The notes: generated by a model not told the origin, from the letters alone. A DNA stretch of 64,000 nt from JAOABP01 sp964590395 (GCA_964590395.1 CAZPVT010000022.1:1-64000); one strand, 5' to 3'; counted from the first letter of the stretch, positions 18,046-26,953 are shown. Numbers and translations are program-made.

Positions 18046-18903
18046 ATGGCATCAGGATTAAAAAACTGCTGGGCAAGATTACGGCATTATGCGGAAGCGG
18101 TCTGGGCAGAAAACATTAAGGAGTGGCAACTGGAGTTAACTTATAAGGCGGATTTTGCCCGCAGTCTGATTGATCCAGTGGTGTATCTTTTGCCCTATCT
18201 TTTATATGGAGTGGCGTTGGTCGGCGGTCGGGAGTCAGCGAACCTTAAGCGGCTGGTCGGGACATCAGATATCATTACCTTTATCACCTTAGGTTATCTC
18301 TTCATCGGGTTTCTGAATATGGCACTCTGGGCGATGGGGTTCAGTCTGCGCAAGGAGCAGTTCTATGGCACCTTAGAGTCGGTGTTTGCCGCACCGGTCC
18401 CGCGCTGGGTTTTTACGATGGGAATGTCAATGCACTCAATTCTGCACCAGTTGCTGATGATCGCGGTGCAGATGCTGTTTATCCTCTTGGTTTTCAGCCT
18501 GAAGATCAATCCACTGGGACTTTTGCCTTCTTTACTGGTGATCGGGCTGATGATGGTTGCCCTTTACGGTATCGGGATGTTTATGGCAAGTTTTACTCTC
18601 ATTTTCAAACAGGGCTGGCTGGTCAGCGAGGCACTAGCGAGCATCCTGATGATTTTGACGCCGATTGCGTATCCGCTCGCGGTCCTGCCAGTGTTTATGC
18701 AGAAACTGGCGCTATTTATTCCCACCACTTACGGGATTCTCACCACCCGTCATTTTTTGATGGGTGAGCAGATTGATTTTTCCCTAAGAGATGCGTTACT
18801 CCGTTTGGGTCTGCTTTCGTTTTTATGGGTAGCATTTGGCTTGGCAGTGTTTATGTTGATCGAGCGCTATACTCGGCGTTCTGGGACACTGAGCCATTAC
18901 TAA
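18046..18903 (+). CDS. ABC-2 type exporter, permease subunit 2
   Basis: About 285 residues, six membrane spans. RKEQFYGTLESVFAAPVPRW is the ABC-2 permease motif. I chose ATG 18046, which sits one base after the previous stop in the same ACTAAAATGG context as the next gene, over an ATG at 18022 that overlaps permease 1. Functions with the ATPase at 16159 and permease 1. Confidence 0.85.
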   Translation: MASGLKNCWARLRHYAEAVWAENIKEWQLELTYKADFARSLIDPVVYLLPYLLYGVALVGGRESANLKRLVGTSDIITFITLGYLFIGFLNMALWAMGFSLRKEQFYGTLESVFAAPVPRWVFTMGMSMHSILHQLLMIAVQMLFILLVFSLKINPLGLLPSLLVIGLMMVALYGIGMFMASFTLIFKQGWLVSEALASILMILTPIAYPLAVLPVFMQKLALFIPTTYGILTTRHFLMGEQIDFSLRDALLRLGLLSFLWVAFGLAVFMLIERYTRRSGTLSHY

Positions 18904-18904
18904 A

Positions 18905-19822
18905 ATGGGCCGAGCGATTGGCATAACTTTAGGCGATCCCGCGGGTATCGGACCGGAGATCACCGCCAAGGCGCTGAAAAGGATCGGTATCAGCCGGGCG
19001 GTTTTAATCGGTCCGCAAACTGTCTGGGAGCAGGTGGCGAAAGATGTGGGGCTAAACGTCCCCAAAATTACCGTAATTGATACCGGTAGCCCGGGCAAAT
19101 TTGTCTATGGCAAGGCGCAGAAAAACTGCGGTGCTACCGCTTATCAGGCTTTACGGATTGGTGTTCAACTGTTAAAAACCGGGGAGATTTCTGCGCTGGT
19201 AACCGCGCCAGTAGCCAAAGCCGCGCTTCGGCTTGCTGGTTTTCCTTATCCGGGTCAAACCGAGTTTCTTGCTCATAACCTTGGGAAAACGGATTATGCG
19301 ATGCTTGCCTGGTCACCCACTTTTCGAGTGATATTTGTTACGATCCACCTGCCGCTGGCCAGGGTGTCAGCCGCAATTACCACCAAAGCAGTGCTTAAAA
19401 AAATCCGGTTGCTCTGGGATTTTCTTTTACAGGAGGGGTTTAAAAACCCGCTAGTTGGTGTTTTCGCATTTAATCCGCATGGTGAGGAGTTCAGTCTGGG
19501 CGAGGAGGCACGAATTCGCCGGGCAGTGAAACGGGCACAGGCGATGGACATCAATGTTAAAGGGCCATTTCCTGCGGACGCCATCTTTGCCCAACTACAA
19601 CAGTGCCACGGTTTTGTCGCGATGTATCATGACCAGGCGATGATTCCGGCAAAACTACTTGCCCGGGGTAAAGGGGTAAATGTTAGCCTCGGCTTAGGCA
19701 GGATCCGCACCTCGCCTTTGCACGGCGTTGCCTTTGACATCGCGGGCAAAGGGGTAGCAGACCCCTCGTCAATGATTGCCGCGCTCCAACTTGCCCGCAA
19801 ACTCGCCATGCGTCAACAGTAG
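18905..19822 (+). CDS. pdxA: 4-hydroxythreonine-4-phosphate dehydrogenase PdxA
   Basis: 305 residues, full length. Opens GITLGDPAGIGPEI; metal-binding His residues are in LAHNL, AMYHDQAMIPAK and RTSPLHGVAFDIAGKG. It oxidises 4-phosphohydroxy-L-threonine in the DXP-dependent pyridoxal phosphate pathway. PdxA2-type paralogues acting on four-carbon acid phosphates look similar, so substrate is not certain, and no pdxJ or pdxB is in the window. One base separates it from permease 2, so it is cotranscribed with the exporter without an obvious functional link. Confidence 0.88.
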   Translation: MGRAIGITLGDPAGIGPEITAKALKRIGISRAVLIGPQTVWEQVAKDVGLNVPKITVIDTGSPGKFVYGKAQKNCGATAYQALRIGVQLLKTGEISALVTAPVAKAALRLAGFPYPGQTEFLAHNLGKTDYAMLAWSPTFRVIFVTIHLPLARVSAAITTKAVLKKIRLLWDFLLQEGFKNPLVGVFAFNPHGEEFSLGEEARIRRAVKRAQAMDINVKGPFPADAIFAQLQQCHGFVAMYHDQAMIPAKLLARGKGVNVSLGLGRIRTSPLHGVAFDIAGKGVADPSSMIAALQLARKLAMRQQ

Positions 19823-19841
19823 TCTCAACCTGAACATTTTA

Positions 19842-19942
19842 TGTCATTCCGAGCCGGCTTGTCCGGCGAAGGAATCTCTTTGCGGGTAGTCCGGGTATTA
19901 TCGCTTGTAGATTGCTTCGGCACTGCGTGCCTCGCAATGACA
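19842..19942 (+). repeat. Interspersed 101-bp repeat, copy 2
   Basis: Begins TGTCATTCCGAG and ends CTCGCAATGACA. Same sequence as copy 3. It abuts the 3' end of the candidate ncRNA and starts 20 bp after the pdxA stop. Confidence 0.9.
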
Positions 19943-20089
19943 AATAGTGAGGCAGAGGCAGCCAGGGCTGGTTTCAGGCGAGGCTGTTTTGGTGGGATTG
20001 GAATGCGAGGGCATTCCATCTGGGCTTTTTGAGGAGGTTGAGATGCCGTACCGTCGCCTGAAACAACCGCCTCCACCTCACCAAATTTG
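19941..20089 (-). ncRNA. Candidate rod-shaped ncRNA, 6S-like architecture
   Basis: A consensus promoter on the minus strand predicts a start near 20087, at the base of a long stem. Pairings: 20089-20085 with 19945-19941; 20082-20076 with 19952-19946; 20075-20069 with 19959-19953; 20068-20064 with 19970-19966; 20063-20054 with 19981-19972 (ten perfect pairs). An asymmetric bubble follows (35 and 17 bases) and a capping hairpin of eight perfect pairs with a CCUC loop at 20018-19999. Four pairs are G-U in the minus-strand RNA but would be A-C mismatches on the other strand, supporting this orientation. A long closing stem, central bubble and terminal hairpin is the layout of 6S RNA; no sequence signature proves the family. 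No SRP, tmRNA or RNase P signature is present. Confidence 0.55.
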
Positions 20090-20093
20090 ATAT

Positions 20094-20122
20094 ATTATAA
20101 TAAATTCAATGCCTGTTGTCAA
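20094..20122 (-). promoter_or_regulatory. Perfect consensus promoter for the candidate ncRNA
   Basis: TTGACA at 20122-20117, 17-base spacer, TATAAT at 20099-20094. No plausible protein follows on this strand. Confidence 0.75.
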
Positions 20123-20242
20123 CTACAAACAACCGTTGCAGTAGCTTTTAATTTCTGGCCAGCGGTCAGCGTTGACAATCAGGACGCATTAAATAATATC
20201 AATGGCAATGAGATTTGTAATGCCGCAAGGTTTTCCTTTTTA

Positions 20243-20343
20243 TGTCATTCCGAGCCGGCTTGTCCGGCGAAGGAATCTCTTTGCGGGTAGTCCGGGTATT
20301 ATCGCTTGTAGATTGCTTCGGCACTGCGTGCCTCGCAATGACA
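20243..20343 (+). repeat. Interspersed 101-bp repeat, copy 3
   Basis: Same sequence as copy 2, 300 bp away and in the same orientation. The right flank AAAGAGGAAGATTTGACTTA is shared with copy 4 and the left flank GGTTTTCCTTTTTA with copy 1, so the full mobile unit may exceed 101 bp. Confidence 0.9.
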
Positions 20344-20407
20344 AAAGAGGAAGATTTGACTTAAAGGTTATCGCAACCTGTTCTCAGGGCTTCGGGTCTA
20401 ATTGACA

Positions 20408-21253
20408 ATGCCAGGTGTTTTTTTGCTGTCGATTTTCACAATTAGCCAGATAATAGATACCACTGGTCCTAAGGCTAACAACCTATCCGGTCATAAGGTT
20501 ATCTTCACTATTGATGATGGTTACCGTTCGGTTTACGACAATGTATATCCCCTGCTTAAAAAATATCAGATGAGCGCCACCTTAGGTTTGATAGTTAATT
20601 ATGTCGGCAGGGGAAAGGCGGGTTATGGCAACCCATCCGCTTTTCTTACCAGTGGTCAAATAAAGGAGATGATGGAGTCGGTGAACATCGAAATAGCCAG
20701 TCATACCCTTTCCCATCCCTGGCTTACCCGGTTAGATGATGAGACTGCTTACCGTGAGATATTCCTTTCCAAAGTTATCTTAGAGTCGCTTTTCAATGTG
20801 CCGGTGATCACATTTATTTACCCTTACGGAGATATGGATCAGCGGATCAGAAAACTGGTTCGTAAGGCGGGCTACAGGATGGCACGCGCGGTGCGGGCTG
20901 GCGAGATAAACCTTTGGGTTGACCCTTACCGGTTACCAGAGTTTGAACTGCGCCGGGAGACGAGCCTGGAGGCGGTTAAGACGCATATCAAAAACAACCC
21001 GATTACTATTCTTCTGGTGCACCGGATAGTAGAAAAACCGCAAAGGTTTACCGAATGGTCGGTTGTTGATTTTACCGCCCTGGTGGAATGGCTATACCAG
21101 AATCGGATTAAGACCCTGACTTTGGCAGATTTGTATTACGAATGGCAAAAAGAGTTGATTAAGAAAATGCTCCTTGAACATGGGAGCCGTCAACTTGAGC
21201 CGTTATTCAAGGAGGTAGACATCGATGCTACCAGAACTTACAATCCCCGCTGA
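20408..21253 (+). CDS. Polysaccharide deacetylase (NodB-like)
   Basis: About 281 residues. After a short hydrophobic N-terminus (VFLLSIFTISQI) the NodB domain shows motif 1 TIDDGYRSVYD with both catalytic Asp, motif 2 SHTLSHPWL with the metal-binding His pair, and motif 3 FIYPYGDMD. Removes acetyl groups from cell-wall or surface polysaccharide, probably at the envelope. ATG 20408 chosen; a TTG two codons earlier is possible, and neither has a clear ribosome binding site. Its 3' end overlaps the convergent lipoprotein gene by 51 bp. Confidence 0.85.
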   Translation: MPGVFLLSIFTISQIIDTTGPKANNLSGHKVIFTIDDGYRSVYDNVYPLLKKYQMSATLGLIVNYVGRGKAGYGNPSAFLTSGQIKEMMESVNIEIASHTLSHPWLTRLDDETAYREIFLSKVILESLFNVPVITFIYPYGDMDQRIRKLVRKAGYRMARAVRAGEINLWVDPYRLPEFELRRETSLEAVKTHIKNNPITILLVHRIVEKPQRFTEWSVVDFTALVEWLYQNRIKTLTLADLYYEWQKELIKKMLLEHGSRQLEPLFKEVDIDATRTYNPR

Positions 21254-21850
21254 AGCCAGAATCTTCATATAATCCCTATCACCGAGAAATAGATCAATAT
21301 GGCGCCCCTTTACCGCACTGCCGATGTCATGGGCATAAAACACGCCACTTAATTGCTGGTTGTTAACCGTAACACCTTCAAATTGTGGAATATAAACCTT
21401 TGAGCCCAGCGGTATTATACTGGGGTCAACCGCGATGGATTTAAGTTCTGATAACTTATACCCGCCATGTCCCAGGAATCGGTCAACAACCTGCACCCGG
21501 TTCTGTTTTTTCAGATAACTCAGACATAACCCATTCCTTAACCGGGCAGCAGACTCAACCTTGAAATCTTTGACGAATGATGGGCAAAATTTACCTACCA
21601 GTTTACCATCAACCGAATACAACGGGACCACCTTCCTCTGGGGATAATCATTTTCTTCGACCACCCAATAAAATGTCAGTTTGAATTTACCCAGATACCG
21701 GGCAGTGGTGATTTTTTTATCTGACTCGATACCGGCAAAAAGCCAGGCAGGGGGCGATTGCCTGTCTGCCCTGACCGGGGTGATCTGAACTCTTGGACTA
21801 AGACAACCAGACACCAGAAAGAAGATGAAGAAGACTGCCCATTTGTGCAT
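21203..21850 (-). CDS. 3D-domain lipoprotein (cell-wall related)
   Basis: 215 residues. Lipoprotein signal peptide with lipobox VSGC at ~13-16. The C-terminal ~90 residues form a 3D domain: VDPSIIPLGSKVYIP, then GVFYAHDIGSAVKGRHIDLF with the three Asp that name it. 3D domains occur in MltA-type lytic transglycosylases and resuscitation-factor-like proteins, so peptidoglycan cleavage is likely. The N-terminal half was not recognised. A promoter at 21886-21859 ends eight bases before the ATG, with no ribosome binding site. Confidence 0.8.
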   Translation of the reverse strand: MHKWAVFFIFFLVSGCLSPRVQITPVRADRQSPPAWLFAGIESDKKITTARYLGKFKLTFYWVVEENDYPQRKVVPLYSVDGKLVGKFCPSFVKDFKVESAARLRNGLCLSYLKKQNRVQVVDRFLGHGGYKLSELKSIAVDPSIIPLGSKVYIPQFEGVTVNNQQLSGVFYAHDIGSAVKGRHIDLFLGDRDYMKILASAGIVSSGSIDVYLLE

Positions 21851-21858
21851 AGGATATA

Positions 21859-21886
21859 ATTATCTAACAGGTGAAATTTAAGTCAA
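21859..21886 (-). promoter_or_regulatory. Promoter placed for a leaderless lipoprotein mRNA
   Basis: TTGACT at 21886-21881, 16-base spacer, GATAAT at 21864-21859, then eight bases to the ATG at 21850. Confidence 0.65.
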
Positions 21887-21944
21887 GAAAATCAGTTCAG
21901 CATCGTAAGATCTTAAACTGTAATAAGTTATGTATAGAAAAAAA

Positions 21945-22979
21945 TTAGAGAAACAGTCGGGACTGCCCGGGTTCTGGTGGTTTTTTGCCAAAATGGTGAT
22001 AGGCGATAGGTGTGGCTACTCTGCCCCTTTGTGTCCTTTGGATAAACCCCTCCTGCACCAGAAACGGCTCATAGACCTCTTCAATTGTTCCTTCGTCTTC
22101 GCTCACCGCGACGGCGATTGAACCGATGCCCACCGGTCCGCCGTTAAACTTCTCAATTATGGTGAGCACAATCTTTTTGTCCATCTCATCCAAGCCCCGG
22201 GCATCAACATCAAGTTGGGCAAGGGCAAACTGGACGATCTCCATATCAATCCGGTCTTTGCCCTTGACCTGGGCAAAGTCTCTTACCCGGCGCAGGAGCC
22301 GGTTCGCTATTCTGGGCGTTCCGCGGGAACGGGTGGCGATCTCGGAGGCGCCGTCATCGTCAATGTTGATATTGAGTATCTTAGCACTCCGCTGAACAAT
22401 ACACCTCAACTCCTCAGCCGGGTAATAATCAAGTCGGAGAAAGATGCCGAATCTGGACCTTAACGGTGCGGTTAAAAGACCGGTGCGGGTGGTGGCGCCC
22501 ACCAGGGTAAATGACGACAAAGCAATACGTTCGGAACGGGCACCCGGACCCTTATCCAGCAACACATCAATGGCAAAATTCTCAAGTGCGGGATAGAGGA
22601 ACTCTTCAACCGCCTTATTGGTCCGATGAATCTCATCTATAAAAAAGATGTCGCCGTCATTCAAACCGGTAAGTATTCCGGCTAAATCAGCCGGCCTTTC
22701 GAGAATCGGGCCAGCCGAACAACGGATCGTACCACCCATCTCATTGGCAAGAATATGGGCAAGGGTGGTTTTTCCCAGCCCGGGCGGTCCGGAAAGCAAT
22801 ACATGCTCCAGCGGTTCACAGCGCAGTTTTGCCGCCTCAATAAAAACCCGCAGGTTTTCCTTAATTTTGGTCTGGCCAACGAACTCAGACAAAAACCTTG
22901 GCCTTACCGTCTCATCAAAACTCTCTTCACCCCGCAACCTTTGCGGTGAAGAAAGCCTATCCACAACTGTGCGCCTCAT
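21945..22979 (-). CDS. ruvB: Holliday junction branch-migration helicase RuvB
   Basis: 344 residues. AAA+ motor with Walker A GPPGLGKTT (64-72), Walker B DIFFIDEIHR (110-119) and sensor GATTRTGLL; the C-terminal winged helix ends near RGRVATPIAYHHF. Forms the ring that drives branch migration with RuvA before RuvC cleavage. Last gene of yebC-ruvC-ruvA-ruvB, starting three bases after the ruvA stop. Confidence 0.97.
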   Translation of the reverse strand: MRRTVVDRLSSPQRLRGEESFDETVRPRFLSEFVGQTKIKENLRVFIEAAKLRCEPLEHVLLSGPPGLGKTTLAHILANEMGGTIRCSAGPILERPADLAGILTGLNDGDIFFIDEIHRTNKAVEEFLYPALENFAIDVLLDKGPGARSERIALSSFTLVGATTRTGLLTAPLRSRFGIFLRLDYYPAEELRCIVQRSAKILNINIDDDGASEIATRSRGTPRIANRLLRRVRDFAQVKGKDRIDMEIVQFALAQLDVDARGLDEMDKKIVLTIIEKFNGGPVGIGSIAVAVSEDEGTIEEVYEPFLVQEGFIQRTQRGRVATPIAYHHFGKKPPEPGQSRLFL

Positions 22980-22981
22980 TT

Positions 22982-23557
22982 TTATTTCTGGGCAAGCGCC
23001 TTTTTAAGTAACTCGGTCAAACTCAAACCCGGTTCAAACTTAATCCGGGAGAGCCTTTCCTGTGCCTCTTTTCTGCTTAAGCCAAGCGAAATCAAGGCGT
23101 TAACCGCTGATTGGTAAATCTCGGAAGATTGGGATTGATTAGCCGGTCCAGGCGTCTCTTTAATCCTGGTGTCCACAAGGTTCAGAATCGCCTGTGCCTT
23201 TTTCTCGCCAATGCCCGGGATAGAACGAATCAGTTTCAAATCCTTGCGTTCAATTGCGGACACAACCTCATCTGGCTGATACCGGGAAAGAAGGTTCAGC
23301 GCTACTCTTGGTCCAACTCCTTTCATCCCGGTTATCATTCTGAAAATCGCCAACTCCTGCTGGGTAAGAAAACCAAAAAGTTCGATCCCGGCTTTACTTA
23401 TCTCCATCTGGATCAAAAGGTTAACCTCGGCATTGATGTCCGGCAACCTTTCCGATGTGGAGATGGGCACCTTAACCTCAAAACCAATGCTGTTTACATC
23501 CAATACCAGTCTGGTCGGCTCCTTAACCAGCAGTTTACCTTTCAGACAACAGATCAT
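22982..23557 (-). CDS. ruvA: Holliday junction DNA-binding subunit RuvA
   Basis: About 191 residues from the ATG at 23557, whose ATGA overlaps the ruvC stop; an upstream in-frame ATG at 23581 would add eight residues absent from the family. OB-fold start MICCLKGKLLVKEP, then the two helix-hairpin-helix motifs (MKGVGPRVALNLL and IPGIGEKKAQAIL), and the RuvB-binding C-terminal helix bundle. Tetramer that holds the four-way junction for RuvB. Confidence 0.96.
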   Translation of the reverse strand: MICCLKGKLLVKEPTRLVLDVNSIGFEVKVPISTSERLPDINAEVNLLIQMEISKAGIELFGFLTQQELAIFRMITGMKGVGPRVALNLLSRYQPDEVVSAIERKDLKLIRSIPGIGEKKAQAILNLVDTRIKETPGPANQSQSSEIYQSAVNALISLGLSRKEAQERLSRIKFEPGLSLTELLKKALAQK

Positions 23558-24018
23558 TTTGTTATCCGGTAACGCAGACAATAGGCGACTGCAAGCGCAT
23601 CTGCGGCATGCTCGGTTACCCTGCTGTCCAGTTTGAGAATCTTCCGGATCATATAATTCAACTGGTGCTTGGATGCCCTTCCTGAGCCGGTAACCGCCAG
23701 TTTTATGGTGGCAGGTGTCAATTCAAATACCGGTAACCTTTTCCTGCCCAGCACGGTAAGGATCGCTCCCCTTGATTCTGCAGAAAGGATTACGCTTTTT
23801 GCCCCACCCCCCTTAAAAAAAAGTGTTTCGATCGCACAACAGTCTGGCTGGTAGTTCTTTATCAACCCGGAGATGCCACGAGCTAAACTGCTCAGCCGAT
23901 TGGGCAGATTGTGCTGTGCATCGGTCGTTATAACGCCGTAACCAAGCACGGTGCCCTTTTCAGACAGGACACCAAATCCGGTAGCACTGAGCCCTGGGTC
24001 AATGCCAAGAACGCGCAA
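23554..24018 (-). CDS. ruvC: Holliday junction resolvase RuvC
   Basis: About 154 residues. RNase H-like fold: LGIDPGLSATGFGVL with the first catalytic Asp at residue 7, AIETLFF with the catalytic Glu, and ASKHQLNYMIRKIL and HAADALAVAYC near the end with the last acidic residues. I start at TTG 24018, seven bases after the yebC stop, because an upstream ATG at 24084 would add 22 residues overlapping yebC and unlike RuvC. Cuts the junctions processed by RuvAB. Confidence 0.94.
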   Translation of the reverse strand: MRVLGIDPGLSATGFGVLSEKGTVLGYGVITTDAQHNLPNRLSSLARGISGLIKNYQPDCCAIETLFFKGGGAKSVILSAESRGAILTVLGRKRLPVFELTPATIKLAVTGSGRASKHQLNYMIRKILKLDSRVTEHAADALAVAYCLRYRITK

Positions 24019-24025
24019 ACCAGGG

Positions 24026-24784
24026 TTATTTCCCGGCGGCGCTAACCCTTTCCAGCACCTCGTCCGGGATATCAAAGTTGGCATAAACCTGCTGGACCTC
24101 TTCCAGTTCCTCCAGCATCTCGATCAGTTTCAGCACCTTGGGTGCATCTGCCTCAGAAACCGGCACGGTGTTGGTAGCGACCTGGGTCAGTTCTGCACTT
24201 TCCCATTCAATTCCTGCGGATTTCAACTGCTGTTTTACCGCCTCAAAATTATCAATCGCGGTGATCACTGTATAGCCACTACTTTCAGACTGGACATCAT
24301 CTGCACCTGCCTCCATTGCCAGGGTTAAGATGGTGTCCTCATCGGTCTTTGCCCGGTCAATGACAATGAGCCCTTTAGGCTTAAACTGCCAGGCAACACA
24401 GCCTGCTGCCCCCATTGAACCACCATATTTATCAAAGACATGTCGTACCTCAGCGGTCGTGCGATTCTTATTGTCGGTCAATGTTCTTACCAGTAATGCC
24501 ACACCACCCGGGGCATATCCTTCATAAAGAACCTCTTCGTAAAAGACGCCGGGCAGTTCGCCGGTTCCCCGCTTGATCGCCCGCTCAATATTTTCCTGGG
24601 GCATATTTATTGCCCGGGCAGCCTCAACGGCACTCCGCAGGCGCGGATTTGCCTCGATATCGCCGCCACCGGTTCTGGCAGCGGTGGTGATCTCCCGGAT
24701 TAACTTGGAAAATGCCCGACCGCGCGCCGCATCCATCTTACTCTTCTTATGCTTAATTGTTGCCCACTTAGAATGTCCGGACAT
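24026..24784 (-). CDS. yebC: YebC/TACO1-family translation or transcription factor
   Basis: 252 residues, full length. Opens with the family signature MSGHSKWATIKHKKSKMDA; INMPQENIERAIKRGTGE and EGYAPGGVALLV are conserved. Members help ribosomes through polyproline stretches or regulate transcription, and yebC is often next to ruvC as here. ATG follows TAGGAGG. First gene of the ruv operon, with its own promoter upstream. Confidence 0.95.
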   Translation of the reverse strand: MSGHSKWATIKHKKSKMDAARGRAFSKLIREITTAARTGGGDIEANPRLRSAVEAARAINMPQENIERAIKRGTGELPGVFYEEVLYEGYAPGGVALLVRTLTDNKNRTTAEVRHVFDKYGGSMGAAGCVAWQFKPKGLIVIDRAKTDEDTILTLAMEAGADDVQSESSGYTVITAIDNFEAVKQQLKSAGIEWESAELTQVATNTVPVSEADAPKVLKLIEMLEELEEVQQVYANFDIPDEVLERVSAAGK

Positions 24785-24829
24785 AAAATCCTCCTAATAA
24801 AACAACATTCTTTTCGAAATTACCAGTTT

Positions 24830-24857
24830 ATTTTACGCAACCAGTCTTAAATGTCAA
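24830..24857 (-). promoter_or_regulatory. Promoter of the yebC-ruvCAB operon
   Basis: TTGACA at 24857-24852, 16-base spacer, TAAAAT at 24835-24830. A 45-base leader with an AGGAGG site follows. Confidence 0.65.
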
Positions 24858-24899
24858 CACATAATTTAATCTTTGTGGAGTTGGTGCGGCACGGTGCCC

Positions 24900-25731
24900 C
24901 TATTTTGTTATTAGCAAAACCTTGGTTACGGCTGTGTAAGTATTTCTTCCAAAGGTAAAAATAATTTCGTCTCTCTTGGAAACTGTCTCTTTATCAAAGA
25001 AGCGGTCAATTCTTCCAAACACGAGAGCAAAATCTCTTTTTAATTCCCAGCTTCTCTCCGGGCTATCTTTATCCAATAATACAACAAACAAGCGATTGTC
25101 AGCACCAAATCGCTGTGCACCTTGATTTTCATACAGCCAAACAGCCAACTTTTCAGGTTCGGCTATTGCTGCGGTTGGACTGTAGCCACGGGGCAAATAA
25201 GTTACCTTTAAGTCAAAAGGTTGTCCATCAAAGAAAATGTCAATCCCCTTTATGTTTTTGAGCGTGGGAATTACTTTGGGATGAGTGCTGATATGCTCCT
25301 CAATCAATACCGTCGTCCAGTGGTTAAACCAGGTGCAGATGACATAATTTGTTACATCACGGTGCAGTCTGGCTTTAACATTATTTACCAAGTCTTCATA
25401 GCGCACGAATCTTCGGACATATTCAGCTTGGATTTTCTGGTCTAATTGCCCCTGAACCACACCCCAGGCAAAATTCTGGACTTTCTTTAATTCCTGCTTC
25501 AAATCCTCGTCAGAAATAACCCCCCTCCTTTTCTGAATACTCTCAACGTATCTCTGTTTGATAAAATCGTTGACGGTTTTTTCATTTACTCCTTTTGTGA
25601 AATTTTTTAATAATCTCGGTTGCCGAACCGGTGTTATCCACGCCTAAATTTTGAGCAAGCATTTTTAAGTGGATTAAAGGAATGCAGTTAAGATTCAAAT
25701 TCAAAACCTCTTTTGGGCTGAAGAGTGGCAT
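24900..25731 (-). pseudogene. Type II restriction endonuclease-like gene with a -1/+1 frameshift in an A6 run
   Basis: Starting at ATG 25731 (GGAGG upstream) the frame encodes MPLFSPKEVLNLNLNC and a SAP-like segment (LKMLAQNLGVDNTGSATEII), then stops at 25584-25582. Dropping one A from the A6 run at 25608-25603 joins it without a break to the 200-residue downstream frame, giving about 276 residues. That part contains FVRYEDLVNNVKARLHRDV and GIDIFFDGQPFDLKVTY, where D...D-L-K fits a PD-(D/E)XK nuclease core. The methylase fragment immediately upstream suggests a restriction pair. It may be a real mutation, a homopolymer sequencing error, or two ORFs with TTG start near 25502. Confidence 0.65.
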
Positions 25732-25743
25732 ATTTTTACCCTC

Positions 25744-26892
25744 CTATTTCTTCTTGAAAAGCATAATATATTCATGTTTAAATACATAAAGCCCGCCCAC
25801 CAATGCCCGGTAGCGCCACAGTTCCCGCTGATTTCTTTTGCCCCTCGTCTCCTCAATGTTTTTGACAATTATGCTTTTCAATAAATAGTTTCTTTTCAAC
25901 ACCTCCTGCAGACAATAAAACCCCAGTGGTATCCATTCACCCTTAGAGTACTTATCTCCAATCACCAGGGCAAAATAGCGTCCTTTTTCTAAATATGGTG
26001 TTGCATTATCCACCACCGCGCCAAACATCTTTAAAAACTCCTCGGTATTTCGGGCATTGGAGAAGTCTGACTTGTTTTGGGAAAACTTGATAATGTCGTG
26101 ATAGGGCGGATGCATAATAAGCAGTTGGACCTTGGTTATGCCATATTTATTTAGAATCTGTTTTATATCGATTGTTCTGCTATCACCAACCACTACCTCG
26201 GTAAATACATTATCTTTATTTTGCTCTTTCTCAATTAACCATTTTGCCCGCTGTGCCACTTCAGGATTTAACTCGATTCCAACTCCGTTTCTACCCAATC
26301 TCCGGCACTCAATCAAGGTTGTTCCACTGCCGACAAAGGCATCCAGAACCCAATCACCCTTTTTGGTATATCTCAGCATCATTTGCCGGGGAATCTGGGG
26401 AATAAAATTACCCCAATACCAGCCCAGGTGGGCACCAGAAGAGTCCCGCTTATCCAATATCCAGAGGCTATCAGTAATAATCTCCTCATATTCTTTCCAC
26501 CGGAGAAGATTTATATCATTAACTTTGCTCGTTTTTACCCTCTGGGCACCATCTTTTAATCGCCTTAAATAATACCTTGCCCTTTCCAGTGTCTGCGACG
26601 CTAAAATCTGATCCAGTTACGATTTAAGGGCAGCCCGGCGCAGGGTTATGGTTTCGCCGTTGGCGGTAATGTTTAAGATGCCATCGGTGTCCTTTTGGCA
26701 AAAGGTTATGATAGATCGCAGGTTAAGGACGCGGTTTTTTATTTCCGCAAGACCGCCGGTATTAGCAATGTTTTCTATTGCTTGAACAAAACGGTCTTTG
26801 TTCAAGATGACCACACCATTATCCGCGGTTGGTGGATTTAGCAAAAACAAGGAATCGCTGGATTTTTCTCGGGCGCTATTTAACCTTTTCAT
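25744..26892 (-). pseudogene. DNA methyltransferase gene split by an in-frame TAA
   Basis: The ATG at 26892 opens a 91-residue frame ending ...RRAALKS and TAA at 26619-26617. The same frame continues directly with LDQILASQTLERARYYLRRL and runs to 25744, making about 382 residues with one stop. The second part carries SAM motif I VLDAFVGSGTTLIE and catalytic motif IV MHPPYHDI, in the motif order of N4-cytosine/N6-adenine methylases, and no start codon exists between the TAA and a TTG near 26457 that would truncate the conserved region. I infer a Tyr-to-stop lesion. Paired with the nuclease gene that starts 13 bp after it. Promoter at 26982-26954. Confidence 0.65.
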
Positions 26893-26953
26893 AAATCTCG
26901 GTTGTTATGCGGGCTAAAACAGGCAAAAGGTGCTAAAGGTTGTCTCACACCGT

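Noticed and set aside
19825..20076. 83-residue minus-strand frame after the strong promoter
   Set aside because: Its second half is the translated repeat (VIARHAVPKQS) and the first half is the stem-forming RNA; nothing resembles a protein.
19941..20089. SRP RNA, tmRNA or RNase P RNA as identity of the rod-shaped RNA
   Set aside because: None of the conserved signatures (GGAAG tetraloop region of SRP, tag-peptide frame and T-arm of tmRNA, GAGGAAAGTCC of RNase P) is present.
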